Source: UBA7703 sp963667195
Lineage (GTDB): Bacteria > Bacillota > Clostridia > Christensenellales > CAG-138
DNA length: 64,000 bases
Assembly (NCBI GenBank): GCA_963667195.1
Contig: OY762962.1
Location: 186,001 to 250,000, forward strand
Reading direction: 5' to 3'
A program made the translations under genes and the position numbers. The number at the start of each line of letters is the position of its first letter. Positions within the stretch are counted from its first letter, which is position 1. This document shows positions 24,690-32,868 of the stretch, piece by piece. A model generated the notes under the pieces. The model did not search any database, was not told where the DNA came from, and was given only the letters and a program-made list of their open reading frames with translations.

Positions 24690-25811
24690 TTATATTGTCC
24701 GCTGCGCTGCGGATTCGTAAATTTCCATCAGCGTTTGCGCGTTTTGGCTCACGTCGTAGCCTGCTTCCTGCGCGCGGAGAATCGCAACCGAGGATGTGAT
24801 CGCGCGATCCGTTTGCTTGACTCCCGCCATCGCGCGGGCGAACGAATCCGCCTGCTCAATCGGCGCGAACGACACGAGCTCCGTCAGCGCTGCCTCGCGC
24901 GTCACGCGATCCGACGATACGCAGGAAAGCCCCGCGCACTGCGCCTCGACCAGCGTCAGCGGCAGTCCCTCGTGCAGCGAGGGCAGCACGAATGCGTCCG
25001 CCGCGGAGAGCAGCGCGGGAATATCGTCCCGCAAGCCAAGAAACGAAACCCGCTTGCTTCGTCCAAGCGTCTCCGCGCGTGCCTCGCAGGAGGCCTTGCG
25101 TTCGCCGTCTCCAACGAGAAGCAACCGCGCGTTTTTTTTGGATGCAGGCAGTTTGGAGAATGCTTCCAGCAAAAACGCCTGGTTCTTCTGCTCGTTGAAC
25201 GCGCCGACGTGCAGATACACAAATTCGTCTTTTGCTATACCGAGGCTTTCGCGCATCCGCTCTCTTTCAAGGGCGGAGAATCGGAACCGTTCGGTATCGA
25301 TCGCGTTATTGAGCACGGTATAATTACGCTTTGGATAGAGCCACTCGCCAGCCGCGGTTGAGCAGGCCATATTGTCCGTGCTCGCGCGGTAAAAGATGCC
25401 GCGCAGGAGTTTATCCGTCGTCTTCATCGTGCAGGTGGTGTTGTGGGAATGCGGCATGCGCACGCGCGCCCCGCCGCGCTTTGCCGCGATCAGCTCGGCA
25501 GCAAGCGTTGCGCTGTTGCCGTGCGCGTGGAGAACTTCAATCTCCCGCTCCCGCACGAGCCTGGATAACCTACGCACATAGGTGAGCGGTCGGCGGTTTC
25601 GTCCGGCGAGCACAAACACACTGCCGCCGGTCTGTTCCACCAGCGCGCGCGCTTCTTCACCCGGTTCGTTGGGGCAGACGAGGTCGCAGCGCACCCGCGC
25701 GGGGTCCAGCCGCGAGATGTAGTTCATCACGCAGTTCGCAATGCCGTTTTTGCCGTATCGAACGGTCAAAACCATCATGACCCGAACGGGATTTGCCACA
25801 CGGTACCTCAC
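24690..25811 (-). CDS. Glycosyltransferase family 4 (GT-B), EpsF-like
   Basis: A 373-aa GT-B enzyme with GKNGIANCVMNYI near the start, HAHGNSATLAAELIA and HSHNTTC in the acceptor domain, VGAFNEQKNQAFLLEAF at the hinge and SLHEGLPLTLVEAQCAGL as the EX7E region. Overall it resembles EpsF-type exopolysaccharide transferases. The start given is a GTG that overlaps the upstream stop (GTGA); a second GTG 12 bases further in has a better AGTGAGGT ribosome site and may be the true start. Confidence 0.88.
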   Translation of the reverse strand: MRYRVANPVRVMMVLTVRYGKNGIANCVMNYISRLDPARVRCDLVCPNEPGEEARALVEQTGGSVFVLAGRNRRPLTYVRRLSRLVREREIEVLHAHGNSATLAAELIAAKRGGARVRMPHSHNTTCTMKTTDKLLRGIFYRASTDNMACSTAAGEWLYPKRNYTVLNNAIDTERFRFSALERERMRESLGIAKDEFVYLHVGAFNEQKNQAFLLEAFSKLPASKKNARLLLVGDGERKASCEARAETLGRSKRVSFLGLRDDIPALLSAADAFVLPSLHEGLPLTLVEAQCAGLSCVSSDRVTREAALTELVSFAPIEQADSFARAMAGVKQTDRAITSSVAILRAQEAGYDVSQNAQTLMEIYESAAQRTI

Positions 25812-26671
25812 TTTCCCAGCGCGCGAAGCTCGCTTTCGTTCTGCCCGGTCTTGCGGTATTCATAGATCTTGGCATCCACCAAAAACCGATACCAGTAGCT
25901 CTCGAAATAGTGGTAGAGGTAGCCTTCTTTTCCGTCCAGAAACCCGAGGCGGAAATAGTAGTTGTAGATAAACCAGAGCCATGCGCGCAGGAACATCGGC
26001 GCGCGGTAATAGACCGTGAACTTCTTCTTGCGGTGCTGCATGAGCTGCGGATCGGTGTTCGCGTCGAAGCTTGCGCCCTGTTCGAACGCGATGTAGTCCT
26101 GCAGTTCGCGGATGGCATACCAGTTATAGCGGCTGATATAGCTCGTCAAATCCTTAAAATCATAGTGCAGATAGCGTTCCTTGATCGCAACCGTGCGCCC
26201 TTCGAGCAGGATAGTGTGCGCGTCGCGCTTGCGGTCTTCGATTCTGCCCTTGCCGGTTTTGAAGAGCATGATCTTGCGCTTTTTGCTGCCGCCGTGCTTC
26301 ATCTGCCGACCGAGGAAGAAGAAGTCGCTCTCCATGACGATGCCGTTGACGTCGTCCTCCGCGTGTTCCGCGAGGAGGGATTCACAGTGCGCGCAAACCT
26401 CCGGGGTAAAGCGCTCGTCCGCGTCCAACCGCAGCGTCCAGCGCGTGGTGATGTTTGCGTTGTCTACGCCCCAGTTGTACTGCGCGGCGTAATAGGTAAA
26501 CGGGTGCTCGAAGATATCCGCGCCGTGTTCGCGCGCAATCTCCAGCGTGCGATCCGTGCTGCCGCTGTCGAGCACAATCACGCGGCTGCAAAATCCGGCG
26601 ACGGACTCAAGGCACGCGCCGATATTCTTTTCCTCATTGAGGGTCAGTATAATCGCAGTTACATCCGCCAT
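25808..26671 (-). CDS. Glycosyltransferase family 2, WaaE/KdtX-like
   Basis: First gene of the polysaccharide operon (287 aa). AIILTLNEEKNIGACLESV, VLDSGSTDRT and LRLDADERF are the nucleotide-sugar and metal motifs of the WaaE/LgtF type. YYRAPMFLRAWLWFIYNYYFRLGFLDGKEGYLYH is the hydrophobic C-terminal membrane-associated segment usual for these enzymes. The chosen start is the ATG at 26671. It may perform an early step on the lipid carrier, since no separate initiating sugar-phosphate transferase is seen in the window. Confidence 0.88.
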   Translation of the reverse strand: MADVTAIILTLNEEKNIGACLESVAGFCSRVIVLDSGSTDRTLEIAREHGADIFEHPFTYYAAQYNWGVDNANITTRWTLRLDADERFTPEVCAHCESLLAEHAEDDVNGIVMESDFFFLGRQMKHGGSKKRKIMLFKTGKGRIEDRKRDAHTILLEGRTVAIKERYLHYDFKDLTSYISRYNWYAIRELQDYIAFEQGASFDANTDPQLMQHRKKKFTVYYRAPMFLRAWLWFIYNYYFRLGFLDGKEGYLYHYFESYWYRFLVDAKIYEYRKTGQNESELRALGK

Positions 26672-26753
26672 CTGGCGCAGTTCCTTTCCAGAAAGAGCGT
26701 ATCTGTTGTTGAGGGTACACTTTCCCCTATACTCCACTCCATGATACCACCGT

Positions 26754-26782
26754 AGTTTACCATTTGGCAGGGGGTCTGTCAA
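26754..26782 (-). promoter_or_regulatory. Promoter of the polysaccharide operon
   Basis: On the minus strand, a perfect TTGACA (26777-26782), 17 bases, TAAACT (26754-26759). Transcription should start near 26747, giving a leader of about 75 bases. It is divergent from the acetyltransferase promoter. Confidence 0.75.
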
Positions 26783-26848
26783 ACGCAGCGCGTGCGCACG
26801 AAGTGGTTTGCGGCGGTGATTTTGCGCGCAGGAAACGCCCGTTATACG

Positions 26849-26877
26849 TTGTCAAACCGTCCGCTTTGTGCTAGACT
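26849..26877 (+). promoter_or_regulatory. Promoter of the GNAT gene, leaderless type
   Basis: TTGTCA (26849-26854), 17 bases, TAGACT (26872-26877). The expected transcription start coincides with the ATG at 26885, and no Shine-Dalgarno is present. Confidence 0.65.
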
Positions 26878-26884
26878 AGCGCTC

Positions 26885-27598
26885 ATGAAACAGCAAAACA
26901 CGCCTTATTTTATTCAGGACAAGCTGGCCAACTTCGACGTGTTGGAAGCCTCCCTGATGCCAAATGTGAGAAAACTTTCCGAAAACGAGCGCGGCGTATT
27001 ATATGAATACGACAACCTCTATTTTCTCGCCTGCGAGCCGGAGCACGCGGAGTCGTTCTTTCCGCTGATCACCGAAGGGTTGACGCACGATTGCGGGCGG
27101 CTCGTGGTGCTGCGCGGCGCGAACGCGAGGAACGCGCTGGAGCAGCTCGGTTTTCGCACGCAGATGGAGTGTTACAACGCGGTGTACCTCTCGAAGGAGC
27201 CGATTGCGTATACGCTGCCGGAAGGCGCGGAGATCCGTAAGCTCGATGGAAGCTATGTCGATTTCGTCCATGCGCACTATCACATGGTGGACGACATCCG
27301 CTATATCCGAGACCGGATCGAGGCGGGCATGTTTGGCGTGTTTCTCAAGGGAGAGATCGTGGGCTTTGCCGGCACGCACGAAGAACGCTCGATGGGGCTT
27401 CTCGAAATTCTGCCGGAGTACCGCAGGCTTGGCCTAGCTTACGCTCTGGAAGCACACCTGATCAACTACCTGCTCTCTCAGGGGCGCGTTCCGTTTTGTC
27501 AGGTGGCGATCGTCAACGAAGCTTCGATCCGCCTGCAACAGAAGCTGGGACTTGTGATTTCAGATCAAGTGGTATATTGGCTGGGTTATCACGGCTAA
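26885..27598 (+). CDS. GNAT-type N-acetyltransferase
   Basis: A 237-aa acetyltransferase-like protein. The C-terminal half holds the GNAT core, with GVFLKGEIVGFAGTHEERSMGLLEILPEYRRLGLAYALEAHLINYLLSQG as strands 3-4 and the acetyl-CoA loop (EYRRLGLAYAL stands for Q/RxxGxG/A), and VAIVNEASIRLQQKLGL as the terminal motif. The first 120 residues are a separate, weakly conserved domain. The substrate is unknown. The start at 26885 is set by the promoter position and absence of any ribosome site. Confidence 0.82.
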   Translation: MKQQNTPYFIQDKLANFDVLEASLMPNVRKLSENERGVLYEYDNLYFLACEPEHAESFFPLITEGLTHDCGRLVVLRGANARNALEQLGFRTQMECYNAVYLSKEPIAYTLPEGAEIRKLDGSYVDFVHAHYHMVDDIRYIRDRIEAGMFGVFLKGEIVGFAGTHEERSMGLLEILPEYRRLGLAYALEAHLINYLLSQGRVPFCQVAIVNEASIRLQQKLGLVISDQVVYWLGYHG

Positions 27599-27619
27599 AT
27601 CGAATCGATGATATGAAAG

Positions 27620-27653
27620 CAGGACGAGGGCAATCCCCCGTCCTGTTTTTTTT
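27620..27653 (+). terminator. Terminator of the GNAT gene
   Basis: CAGGACGAGGG and CCCCCGTCCTG arms (one mismatch) with a short loop, followed by eight T residues. Confidence 0.88.
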
Positions 27654-27666
27654 GCATTGATACAAG

Positions 27667-28665
27667 CTACTTTTTGATGTTGCTTTCTTTTTGAATATAG
27701 ATCGGGCGCTGCTTCACCTGCATGTAGGTGCGCGCAACGTATTCGCCGATGATGCCGAGCGCGAGCAGGATGAAACCGCCGAGGGTCAACATGATTGCCA
27801 GCAGCGAAGGATAGCCCGCAACCGGGTTGCCCCAGATCATCGCGATGACCACGCGAATGACCATGTATAGCAGCGACAGCACCGAGATCACGCTGCCCGC
27901 CGCGGTTGCCATCTTGAGCGGAGCCGTGGAAAACGACACGATGCCTTCGATTGCATATTTCGTCAGCTTCCAGAACGACCACTTGGTTTCGCCGGCGACG
28001 CGCTCGATGTTTTCATACTCCAGCCAGACCGTATCGAAGCCGACCCACATGAAGATGCCTTTGGAGAAACGGTGATATTCCGGCAGCTCCAGCACCGCGT
28101 CCACGACGCATCTGCGCATCATGCGAAAATCCCGCGCGCCGTCTACAAACTCCGTGTCCGAGATGCGGTTGATGATTCGATAAAACGCGCGCGCAAACGC
28201 GCTGCGGATCTTCGGCTCGCCTTTTCTCGTCACCCTGCGCGTAGCGACGCAGTCGCAATCGTCCTGAGCAAGCCGCGCCAGCATGGTTTCGATCATCTCC
28301 GGCGGATCCTGCAGGTCGCAATCCATCACGCAGACGAAATCGCCCTTCGCGTTCTTGAGTCCCGCGTACATCGCCGCCTCTTTGCCGAAGTTGCGGGAGA
28401 ACGAGAGGTACTTGATGCGCTCGTCCTTCTTGGCAAGTTCGCGGATGATCGGCAGTGTTTTGTCCTTTGATCCGTCGTTGACCAGAATCAGCTCGAAGTC
28501 ATAGTCACTTAGGCGTGAAAACACGATCTTCTGCATCGCGTCTTCATACAGCGGCAGCATGGCCTCTTCGTTATAGCAGGGGCATACTATGGAGACCAGC
28601 GGCTTTTGCGCCGTGTTTCGGGATTCGCCGGGGATGTCACGCGAAACGAGCTCTTCCTGTTGCAT
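27667..28665 (-). CDS. GtrB/DPM1-like polyprenyl-phosphate glycosyltransferase
   Basis: A 332-aa membrane-bound GT2 enzyme. SIVCPCYNEEAMLPL, LVNDGSKDKTL, FSRNFGKEAAMYAGL and VMDCDLQDPPEMI are hallmarks of the dolichol-/undecaprenyl-phosphate sugar transferases (GtrB, ArnC type). Two C-terminal membrane helices (about 230-255 and 265-290) follow a WSFWKLTKYAI amphipathic segment. It would make a lipid-phosphate sugar used to decorate cell-wall polymers. The start at 28665 follows GGAGGAG. It lies last in a possible operon with mscL. Confidence 0.9.
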   Translation of the reverse strand: MQQEELVSRDIPGESRNTAQKPLVSIVCPCYNEEAMLPLYEDAMQKIVFSRLSDYDFELILVNDGSKDKTLPIIRELAKKDERIKYLSFSRNFGKEAAMYAGLKNAKGDFVCVMDCDLQDPPEMIETMLARLAQDDCDCVATRRVTRKGEPKIRSAFARAFYRIINRISDTEFVDGARDFRMMRRCVVDAVLELPEYHRFSKGIFMWVGFDTVWLEYENIERVAGETKWSFWKLTKYAIEGIVSFSTAPLKMATAAGSVISVLSLLYMVIRVVIAMIWGNPVAGYPSLLAIMLTLGGFILLALGIIGEYVARTYMQVKQRPIYIQKESNIKK

Positions 28666-28686
28666 GCTCTCCTCCATCCGTTTATG

Positions 28687-29106
28687 TTACTTGTTCAGGA
28701 TCGGAACGCCGCTGATCAGCATGAACAACAGCTTAGCCAACAGCCAAACGCCGAGCGCGATCATCATCCAGACGCGCGCTTTTTGCACGGTGCGCTTGAC
28801 GCGCTTTTCCACCAATCTCGGCCCGAACAGCGCGAGCAGTGCCGCAGCGATGGTGCCGTACATTCCGATGGAGGGATAGCTGCTCAGCTCCGTGAGCAAA
28901 TATCCGCATGCGGCACCCGTTACAGCGCCGCCGATGGTTTGGTACAGGTTCCATTTTGATTCGGGCAGATCCCGAACCTTGGTCTGTAAATCATCCAGCT
29001 CTTCCGGCGGCTGATGCTCCGCATTGTTTGGCTGAAGCTTTGCTTCCGGTTCTGTCTCCGGTTTGGTTTCCGGATTGGTTTCTGGGTTGCGCGTTTCGTT
29101 CTGTTC
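28687..29106 (-). CDS. Small membrane protein with PET-rich N-terminus
   Basis: A 139-aa protein of unknown function. The first 40 residues are hydrophilic and repetitive (NPETNPETKPETEPEAK), followed by two or three membrane helices (about 57-73, 77-93, 112-135) separated by a basic segment. The start is a TTG at 29106, preceded by GGAGGT at eight bases, five bases after the mscL stop. The co-directional arrangement with mscL and a polyprenyl transferase suggests an envelope role, but no family is recognised. Confidence 0.65.
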   Translation of the reverse strand, partial: EQNETRNPETNPETKPETEPEAKLQPNNAEHQPPEELDDLQTKVRDLPESKWNLYQTIGGAVTGAACGYLLTELSSYPSIGMYGTIAAALLALFGPRLVEKRVKRTVQKARVWMMIALGVWLLAKLLFMLISGVPILNK

Positions 29107-29110
29107 CAAT

Positions 29111-29530
29111 TTACTTGACCTCCGATGTGCAGTATGGGCAACGGGTCGCGTCGATGGCGATGGTGCTCTTGCAATATGGGCAGGTCTTCTCGGTGGGTGC
29201 GGCTGCCGCAACTTCGCCTTTTTTCAGCTTGCCGCCGAGTTCACGCGTCGCGCTGATGGCCTTGATGAGCAGGAACAGCACGATTGCCATGAGCAGGAAG
29301 TTGATGATCGCCGTTAAAAACGAGCCGTACTTGATCGTAACGCCGCCGATCTGCCAGACGAGATCGGTGAAGTTGGTGTCCGCGACGAGGCCGATGAGCG
29401 GAGAAATGATGTCTCCAACCAGAGAATCGACGATGCCTTTGAACGCAGCGCCGATGATCACGCCGACGGCGAGATCCAGTACGCTGCCCTTGGCGATGAA
29501 TGCTTTAAATTCCGAAAAGAGCTTCTTCAT
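29111..29530 (-). CDS. mscL: Large-conductance mechanosensitive channel with zinc ribbon
   Basis: A 139-aa MscL. The pore helix GSVLDLAVGVIIGAAFKGIVDSLVGDIISPLIG and the second membrane helix ITAIINFLLMAIVLFLLIKAI are standard. The protein opens under membrane tension to release solutes on osmotic downshock. The usual C-terminal bundle is replaced by CPYCKSTIAIDATRCPYC, a four-Cys zinc ribbon, which I have seen described only as a lineage variant in Firmicutes. AAGGGG precedes the ATG. Confidence 0.95.
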   Translation of the reverse strand: MKKLFSEFKAFIAKGSVLDLAVGVIIGAAFKGIVDSLVGDIISPLIGLVADTNFTDLVWQIGGVTIKYGSFLTAIINFLLMAIVLFLLIKAISATRELGGKLKKGEVAAAAPTEKTCPYCKSTIAIDATRCPYCTSEVK

Positions 29531-29581
29531 ATGGTTGTCCCCTTCGATTGCATTTGAAATGAAAAGATGTATTTCCTGATG

Positions 29582-29610
29582 AGTATATCATTTTACGCAA
29601 TGGGATTCAA
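29582..29610 (-). promoter_or_regulatory. Promoter of the mscL operon
   Basis: TTGAAT (29605-29610, minus strand), 17 bases, TATACT (29582-29587). The leader is about 45 bases. Confidence 0.7.
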
Positions 29611-29695
29611 TCGCCGCGCACCAAGCCCGGTTCTGATCGGCAAAGCGAATTGATTCTGCAAAGCATGTGTAGTCAAAAATTCGGCATGCTTCCGC

Positions 29696-29724
29696 TTGCA
29701 ATGGCACACTACCTATGCTAGAAT
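29696..29724 (+). promoter_or_regulatory. Promoter of tRNA-Leu
   Basis: TTGCAA (29696-29701), 17 bases, TAGAAT (29719-29724), ending 10 bases before the tRNA 5' end. Confidence 0.8.
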
Positions 29725-29734
29725 ATTTCTCTGA

Positions 29735-29821
29735 GCCGGTGTGATGGAATTGGCAGACGTGACGGACTCAAAATCCGTTGGTAGCGATACCGTGTCGGTT
29801 CGAGTCCGACCACCGGCACCA
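29735..29821 (+). tRNA. tRNA-Leu (CAA)
   Basis: A class II tRNA with acceptor stem GCCGGTG/CACCGGC, anticodon arm CGGA-CTCAAAA-TCCG giving anticodon CAA, a long variable arm and the T-loop GGTTCGAGTCC. The CCA end is encoded (29819-29821). It decodes UUG. It is a single gene with its own promoter and terminator; no integrase is next to it. Confidence 0.96.
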
Positions 29822-29861
29822 AAGAGGTAGATGCAGTTTTGTGTCTACCTCTTTGGTTTAT
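29819..29861 (+). terminator. Terminator of tRNA-Leu
   Basis: Perfect 13-bp arms CCAAAGAGGTAGA/TCTACCTCTTTGG followed by TTTATATTT. The left arm starts within the encoded CCA. Confidence 0.88.
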
Positions 29862-29904
29862 ATTTAATCAAAACGCATGAAATGACCATAGTTGATGAAC
29901 ACAA

Positions 29905-29936
29905 AAACGGCGAGAGCATCTCTGCTTTCGCCGTTT
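29905..29936 (-). terminator. Terminator of the VanW gene
   Basis: AAACGGCGA and TCGCCGTTT arms. On the minus strand the stem is followed by TTTTTG just after the VanW stop. Confidence 0.82.
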
Positions 29937-29946
29937 GTTTCTCTCG

Positions 29947-31581
29947 TTATGGTGTTCCTGCCAATGGCGTGGGTGTGTCGGATGGTATCGGTGTCGGCGT
30001 GGGCTGAGTGCCGACCAGCCTCCGCCCGGGGTTGCCCGGGTACACACTTTCTCCGAAGAAGATCGGTTCCACGACCTGGCCATTCACATAGTGGTCGATA
30101 AAGACGTCCACCACATACTTGGAACGCGGCGGGGCTTGTACCAAATCATCACCAATAAAGCGCTTGTTCGTTTCTGTGATGATCTCCTCGGCCGGCGGCT
30201 CTTCGGAAACCAGCACCACGCGGGTTTTGTATTCTTCTCCTTCCGGCAGCGCCTGTCCGTAGATGACCACGGTGAGGTCGCGCTTACGGCTGGTATACAT
30301 CTTGTTCTTCGACACATAAGCGCAGATATATACACTGTAGCCCGAGTTATTGGTGAACTTGAAGTCGATATGTCCGCTGTCGACCGTCGCATCCAGTCCC
30401 TTTTCAACGTAAGTCGAGGGGAATGAGTGTTCCTCTCGTTTAAAGGTAAAATACGGATATGCGTCCAGCAACGCATTGAAAAGCGTGGTGCTGACTTGGC
30501 AAACACCACCGCCGTACTGCTTTGTGAGCGTATCGCCGCCGAAGATACCGTTTGCTTCCTTCCAGCCGTTTTGCTCGTTACGGTCGCCTACCGTATCGTT
30601 AAAGCTCCATGTTTCGCCGGGCATCACGACCTGACCGTTGATCATGGCAACCGCTTTTTCAACATTAAATGCGCGGTTCGGAATCAGGAATGTGCGCGCT
30701 TCGTCCGTGTCCTCTGCGGTGCCTTTGAAGGCATAAGTCGTCGTGCAGCTGCCGATTTTGGCGGTGTGCGCCTTGACTTCCTCAAGCGTTTGTGTTGGCT
30801 GAACGGTCGTCAACGTCGGCGAGAGCGTGGTTTGCAGCTGTCCGGATTCGATCGTCTGCTTGATCAGCGCGACGGTGGATGTCACGTCCAGACCGAAGCC
30901 CGCCTTGCCTTCGGTATACTGCGGGCTGGAGGATTTCGAGAAATCCAGCACGACAGCGGGTTCCACAGGCGGCTGGCTCGATGTTTGATTGATTGCGTTG
31001 ATGCGGTTGGTCAGCGCGGCTTCGTCGATGGAAATCGCCGTGTAGTACACCTGATTCGGGCCGCCGGAGAGCGCCTGCTCGATGACAGCGTTGAGGTTGG
31101 AGCTCGCGTTCATGTCCGCGCCGATGATGGTCGCGTTGATTTGCTCGCTTGACAGCGTAATTGCGATATTGCTCAGCGCGTAGGACTCGTTGGACTCCAG
31201 CTGCGGGCGCACTTCGTCCACCGTTTTGTCCGAAAGATCCATGCCGTTGATGTAGACGCCGCTGTGGAACTTGCCCGTCGCCGGATCGACCTCGACCGGG
31301 TCCGCGCAACTCTTGACCAGCACCACGACCGCAACGACGAGGAGCGCAAGAAGCACAATGCTTCCAATCCCCAGAATCAGCTTGCGTTTGCGCGCGCGTG
31401 CGCGGCGGCTGCTTGGCCGCTTTCCGCCCGCGGAACCGCCGCTGCTGCGATTCGGTGTTTGCATATACTCCACGCTTCTGCCGGAGGAGTTCCCCGCGCG
31501 CGAAGAAGGGCGTTCGGAAGACCCGCCGCTCTTGGAGGATGATTTTGTTGTATCAGGTAAACCCGAGTATTTCTCATACAT
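29947..31581 (-). CDS. VanW family cell-wall protein with peptidoglycan-binding domain
   Basis: A 544-aa envelope protein. A Ser/Arg-rich cytoplasmic N-terminus (about 1-65) precedes one membrane helix (about 70-92). Outside come repeated alpha-beta domains of the PG_binding_4/YoaR type (YINGMDLSDKTVDEVRPQLE), then the VanW core with PNRAFNVEKAVAMINGQVVMPGETWSFNDTVG, EANGIFGGD and YGGGVCQVSTTLFNAL, and a Thr/Pro-rich tail. VanW proteins occur near vancomycin resistance and sporulation genes, but their biochemical role is unknown. The start at 31581 follows AAAGGA; an ATG ten codons upstream lacks a ribosome site. Confidence 0.88.
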   Translation of the reverse strand: MYEKYSGLPDTTKSSSKSGGSSERPSSRAGNSSGRSVEYMQTPNRSSGGSAGGKRPSSRRARARKRKLILGIGSIVLLALLVVAVVVLVKSCADPVEVDPATGKFHSGVYINGMDLSDKTVDEVRPQLESNESYALSNIAITLSSEQINATIIGADMNASSNLNAVIEQALSGGPNQVYYTAISIDEAALTNRINAINQTSSQPPVEPAVVLDFSKSSSPQYTEGKAGFGLDVTSTVALIKQTIESGQLQTTLSPTLTTVQPTQTLEEVKAHTAKIGSCTTTYAFKGTAEDTDEARTFLIPNRAFNVEKAVAMINGQVVMPGETWSFNDTVGDRNEQNGWKEANGIFGGDTLTKQYGGGVCQVSTTLFNALLDAYPYFTFKREEHSFPSTYVEKGLDATVDSGHIDFKFTNNSGYSVYICAYVSKNKMYTSRKRDLTVVIYGQALPEGEEYKTRVVLVSEEPPAEEIITETNKRFIGDDLVQAPPRSKYVVDVFIDHYVNGQVVEPIFFGESVYPGNPGRRLVGTQPTPTPIPSDTPTPLAGTP

Positions 31582-31639
31582 AGTGATCCTTTGCGGTTGT
31601 TCGTCGTGCATTCGCGGAAACGCGAATCAAACTTCATTT

Positions 31640-31668
31640 ATTATATTCGTTTGAATTTGTAAAAACAA
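31640..31668 (-). promoter_or_regulatory. Possible promoter of the VanW gene
   Basis: A perfect TATAAT (31640-31645, minus strand) with TTGTTT 17 bases upstream (31663-31668). The -35 is weak. Confidence 0.5.
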
Positions 31669-31776
31669 TCAAATTAATCATAGGAATTGTGTCCGGCATT
31701 GATCCGTTTCCGAAGCGTTTTCTGGCTCTGACGTTACATTTTTTCGCTATGTTCGCCGCATTCTCAGAATCATAGA

Positions 31777-31804
31777 TTGCTTCTGTTCGCTCAAATGATA
31801 CACT
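31777..31804 (+). promoter_or_regulatory. Possible promoter of the HTH-membrane regulator
   Basis: TTGCTT (31777-31782), 16 bases, TACACT (31799-31804), about 40 bases before the ATG. Confidence 0.5.
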
Positions 31805-31843
31805 TATACAAGTCAACAACCAACAGAGCAAGGTGGTGCAAAC

Positions 31844-32728
31844 ATGGTTCAAGCGGAATTTGGTGCGTTCCTGTCCCAACTTCGCAAGGAAAAAGAATTG
31901 ACGCAAAAGCAGCTCGCCGAGGCGCTGTTTGTCTCGGACAAAGCTGTTTCGCGCTGGGAATGCGGAAACGGCTATCCTGACATCAGCCAACTTCAGCCGC
32001 TCGCTGAAGTGCTTGGCGTGAGCCTTGCGGAGCTGCTCAACGCAAAGCGCATGGATGAACCCGCCAGCATCGCGGTGGCAAACGACGCGATCCAGTCGGC
32101 ACTGAATTATTCGGAAAAGAAAATCCAGAGTACACGAATGACATTCCGGTTGAAACTCCTGCTTGTCTTGATTGGCATCGCGATATTGCTCAACCTTCAC
32201 TTTGGTACTGTGTTGGATAGAATTGTATTTGGAACAAGATATCACTTCGCTGAACTGTTTGAAATCTTTTATTTTTCTCGTTTTTGGATGGCGTTCGTTG
32301 CACTCGCGTTCGTAGGTGCTGCTTGCTTGTATCCGCAAAAACGTGCTTATTCCTGGTTGTCACTCGCTGGGTGCATTGCTTCAGTTGCATCAACACTTGT
32401 GCAAATCATCAGTTGGCACATCACGCATTTCGGCGAACGTATCCTACTCATCACTTTCATATGTTTCGCGCTATATCTTCTTTCAACCGTTATACTGGTG
32501 ATCGCCTTGTTCCGATATCGAAAATCTGCGGCTGGTCAAATGCAAATACTGCTGTATGCGGCTTCGATTTGCGTTCTGGTTTCCGTCCTTATCCCGATGG
32601 TAAGTTTGAATTATTACCCGCTCTATCAATCCATCCTAACGAGCTTCTCGCTTGCCAGTCCCATGCTGCTACTGGCCGTGTTCCTCCGAATTCAATCGCC
32701 CGCGCAAACGCGAAAGCCGTGTGAATAG
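31844..32728 (+). CDS. XRE-type HTH regulator fused to a membrane domain
   Basis: A 294-aa protein with an N-terminal Cro/CI-type helix-turn-helix (residues 1-60: LRKEKELTQKQLAEALFVSDKAVSRWECGNGYPD) followed by a linker and six hydrophobic helices (about 100-285). The DNA-binding domain would thus be tethered to the membrane, possibly sensing a membrane ligand or stress. The sequence from about 32120 onward is noticeably more AT-rich than its surroundings. AAGGTGG precedes the ATG. Target genes are unknown; adjacent acetyltransferase genes could be candidates. Confidence 0.82.
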   Translation: MVQAEFGAFLSQLRKEKELTQKQLAEALFVSDKAVSRWECGNGYPDISQLQPLAEVLGVSLAELLNAKRMDEPASIAVANDAIQSALNYSEKKIQSTRMTFRLKLLLVLIGIAILLNLHFGTVLDRIVFGTRYHFAELFEIFYFSRFWMAFVALAFVGAACLYPQKRAYSWLSLAGCIASVASTLVQIISWHITHFGERILLITFICFALYLLSTVILVIALFRYRKSAAGQMQILLYAASICVLVSVLIPMVSLNYYPLYQSILTSFSLASPMLLLAVFLRIQSPAQTRKPCE

Positions 32729-32796
32729 CGGAGCTTCTCTTTGCGAGTGAAATCGAATTGCATGCGATGTTTTCGGTGGGAATTTCCATATAGCTC

Positions 32797-32805
32797 TGCT
32801 ATAAT
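32797..32805 (+). promoter_or_regulatory. Extended -10 promoter of the first acetyltransferase
   Basis: TGCTATAAT: TG, one base, perfect TATAAT (32800-32805). No -35 is needed in extended -10 promoters, and none is seen. Confidence 0.55.
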
Positions 32806-32868
32806 CAATCTTGGCTCAATGCAAACAACTCCGCGAATTCGGTTTTTGTTTTATAGGAGAGGACGATC

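Noticed and set aside
29735..29821. tRNA-Leu as an integration site of a genomic island.
   Set aside because: No integrase gene and no repeated tRNA 3' end were seen nearby; the flanking genes are ordinary in composition.
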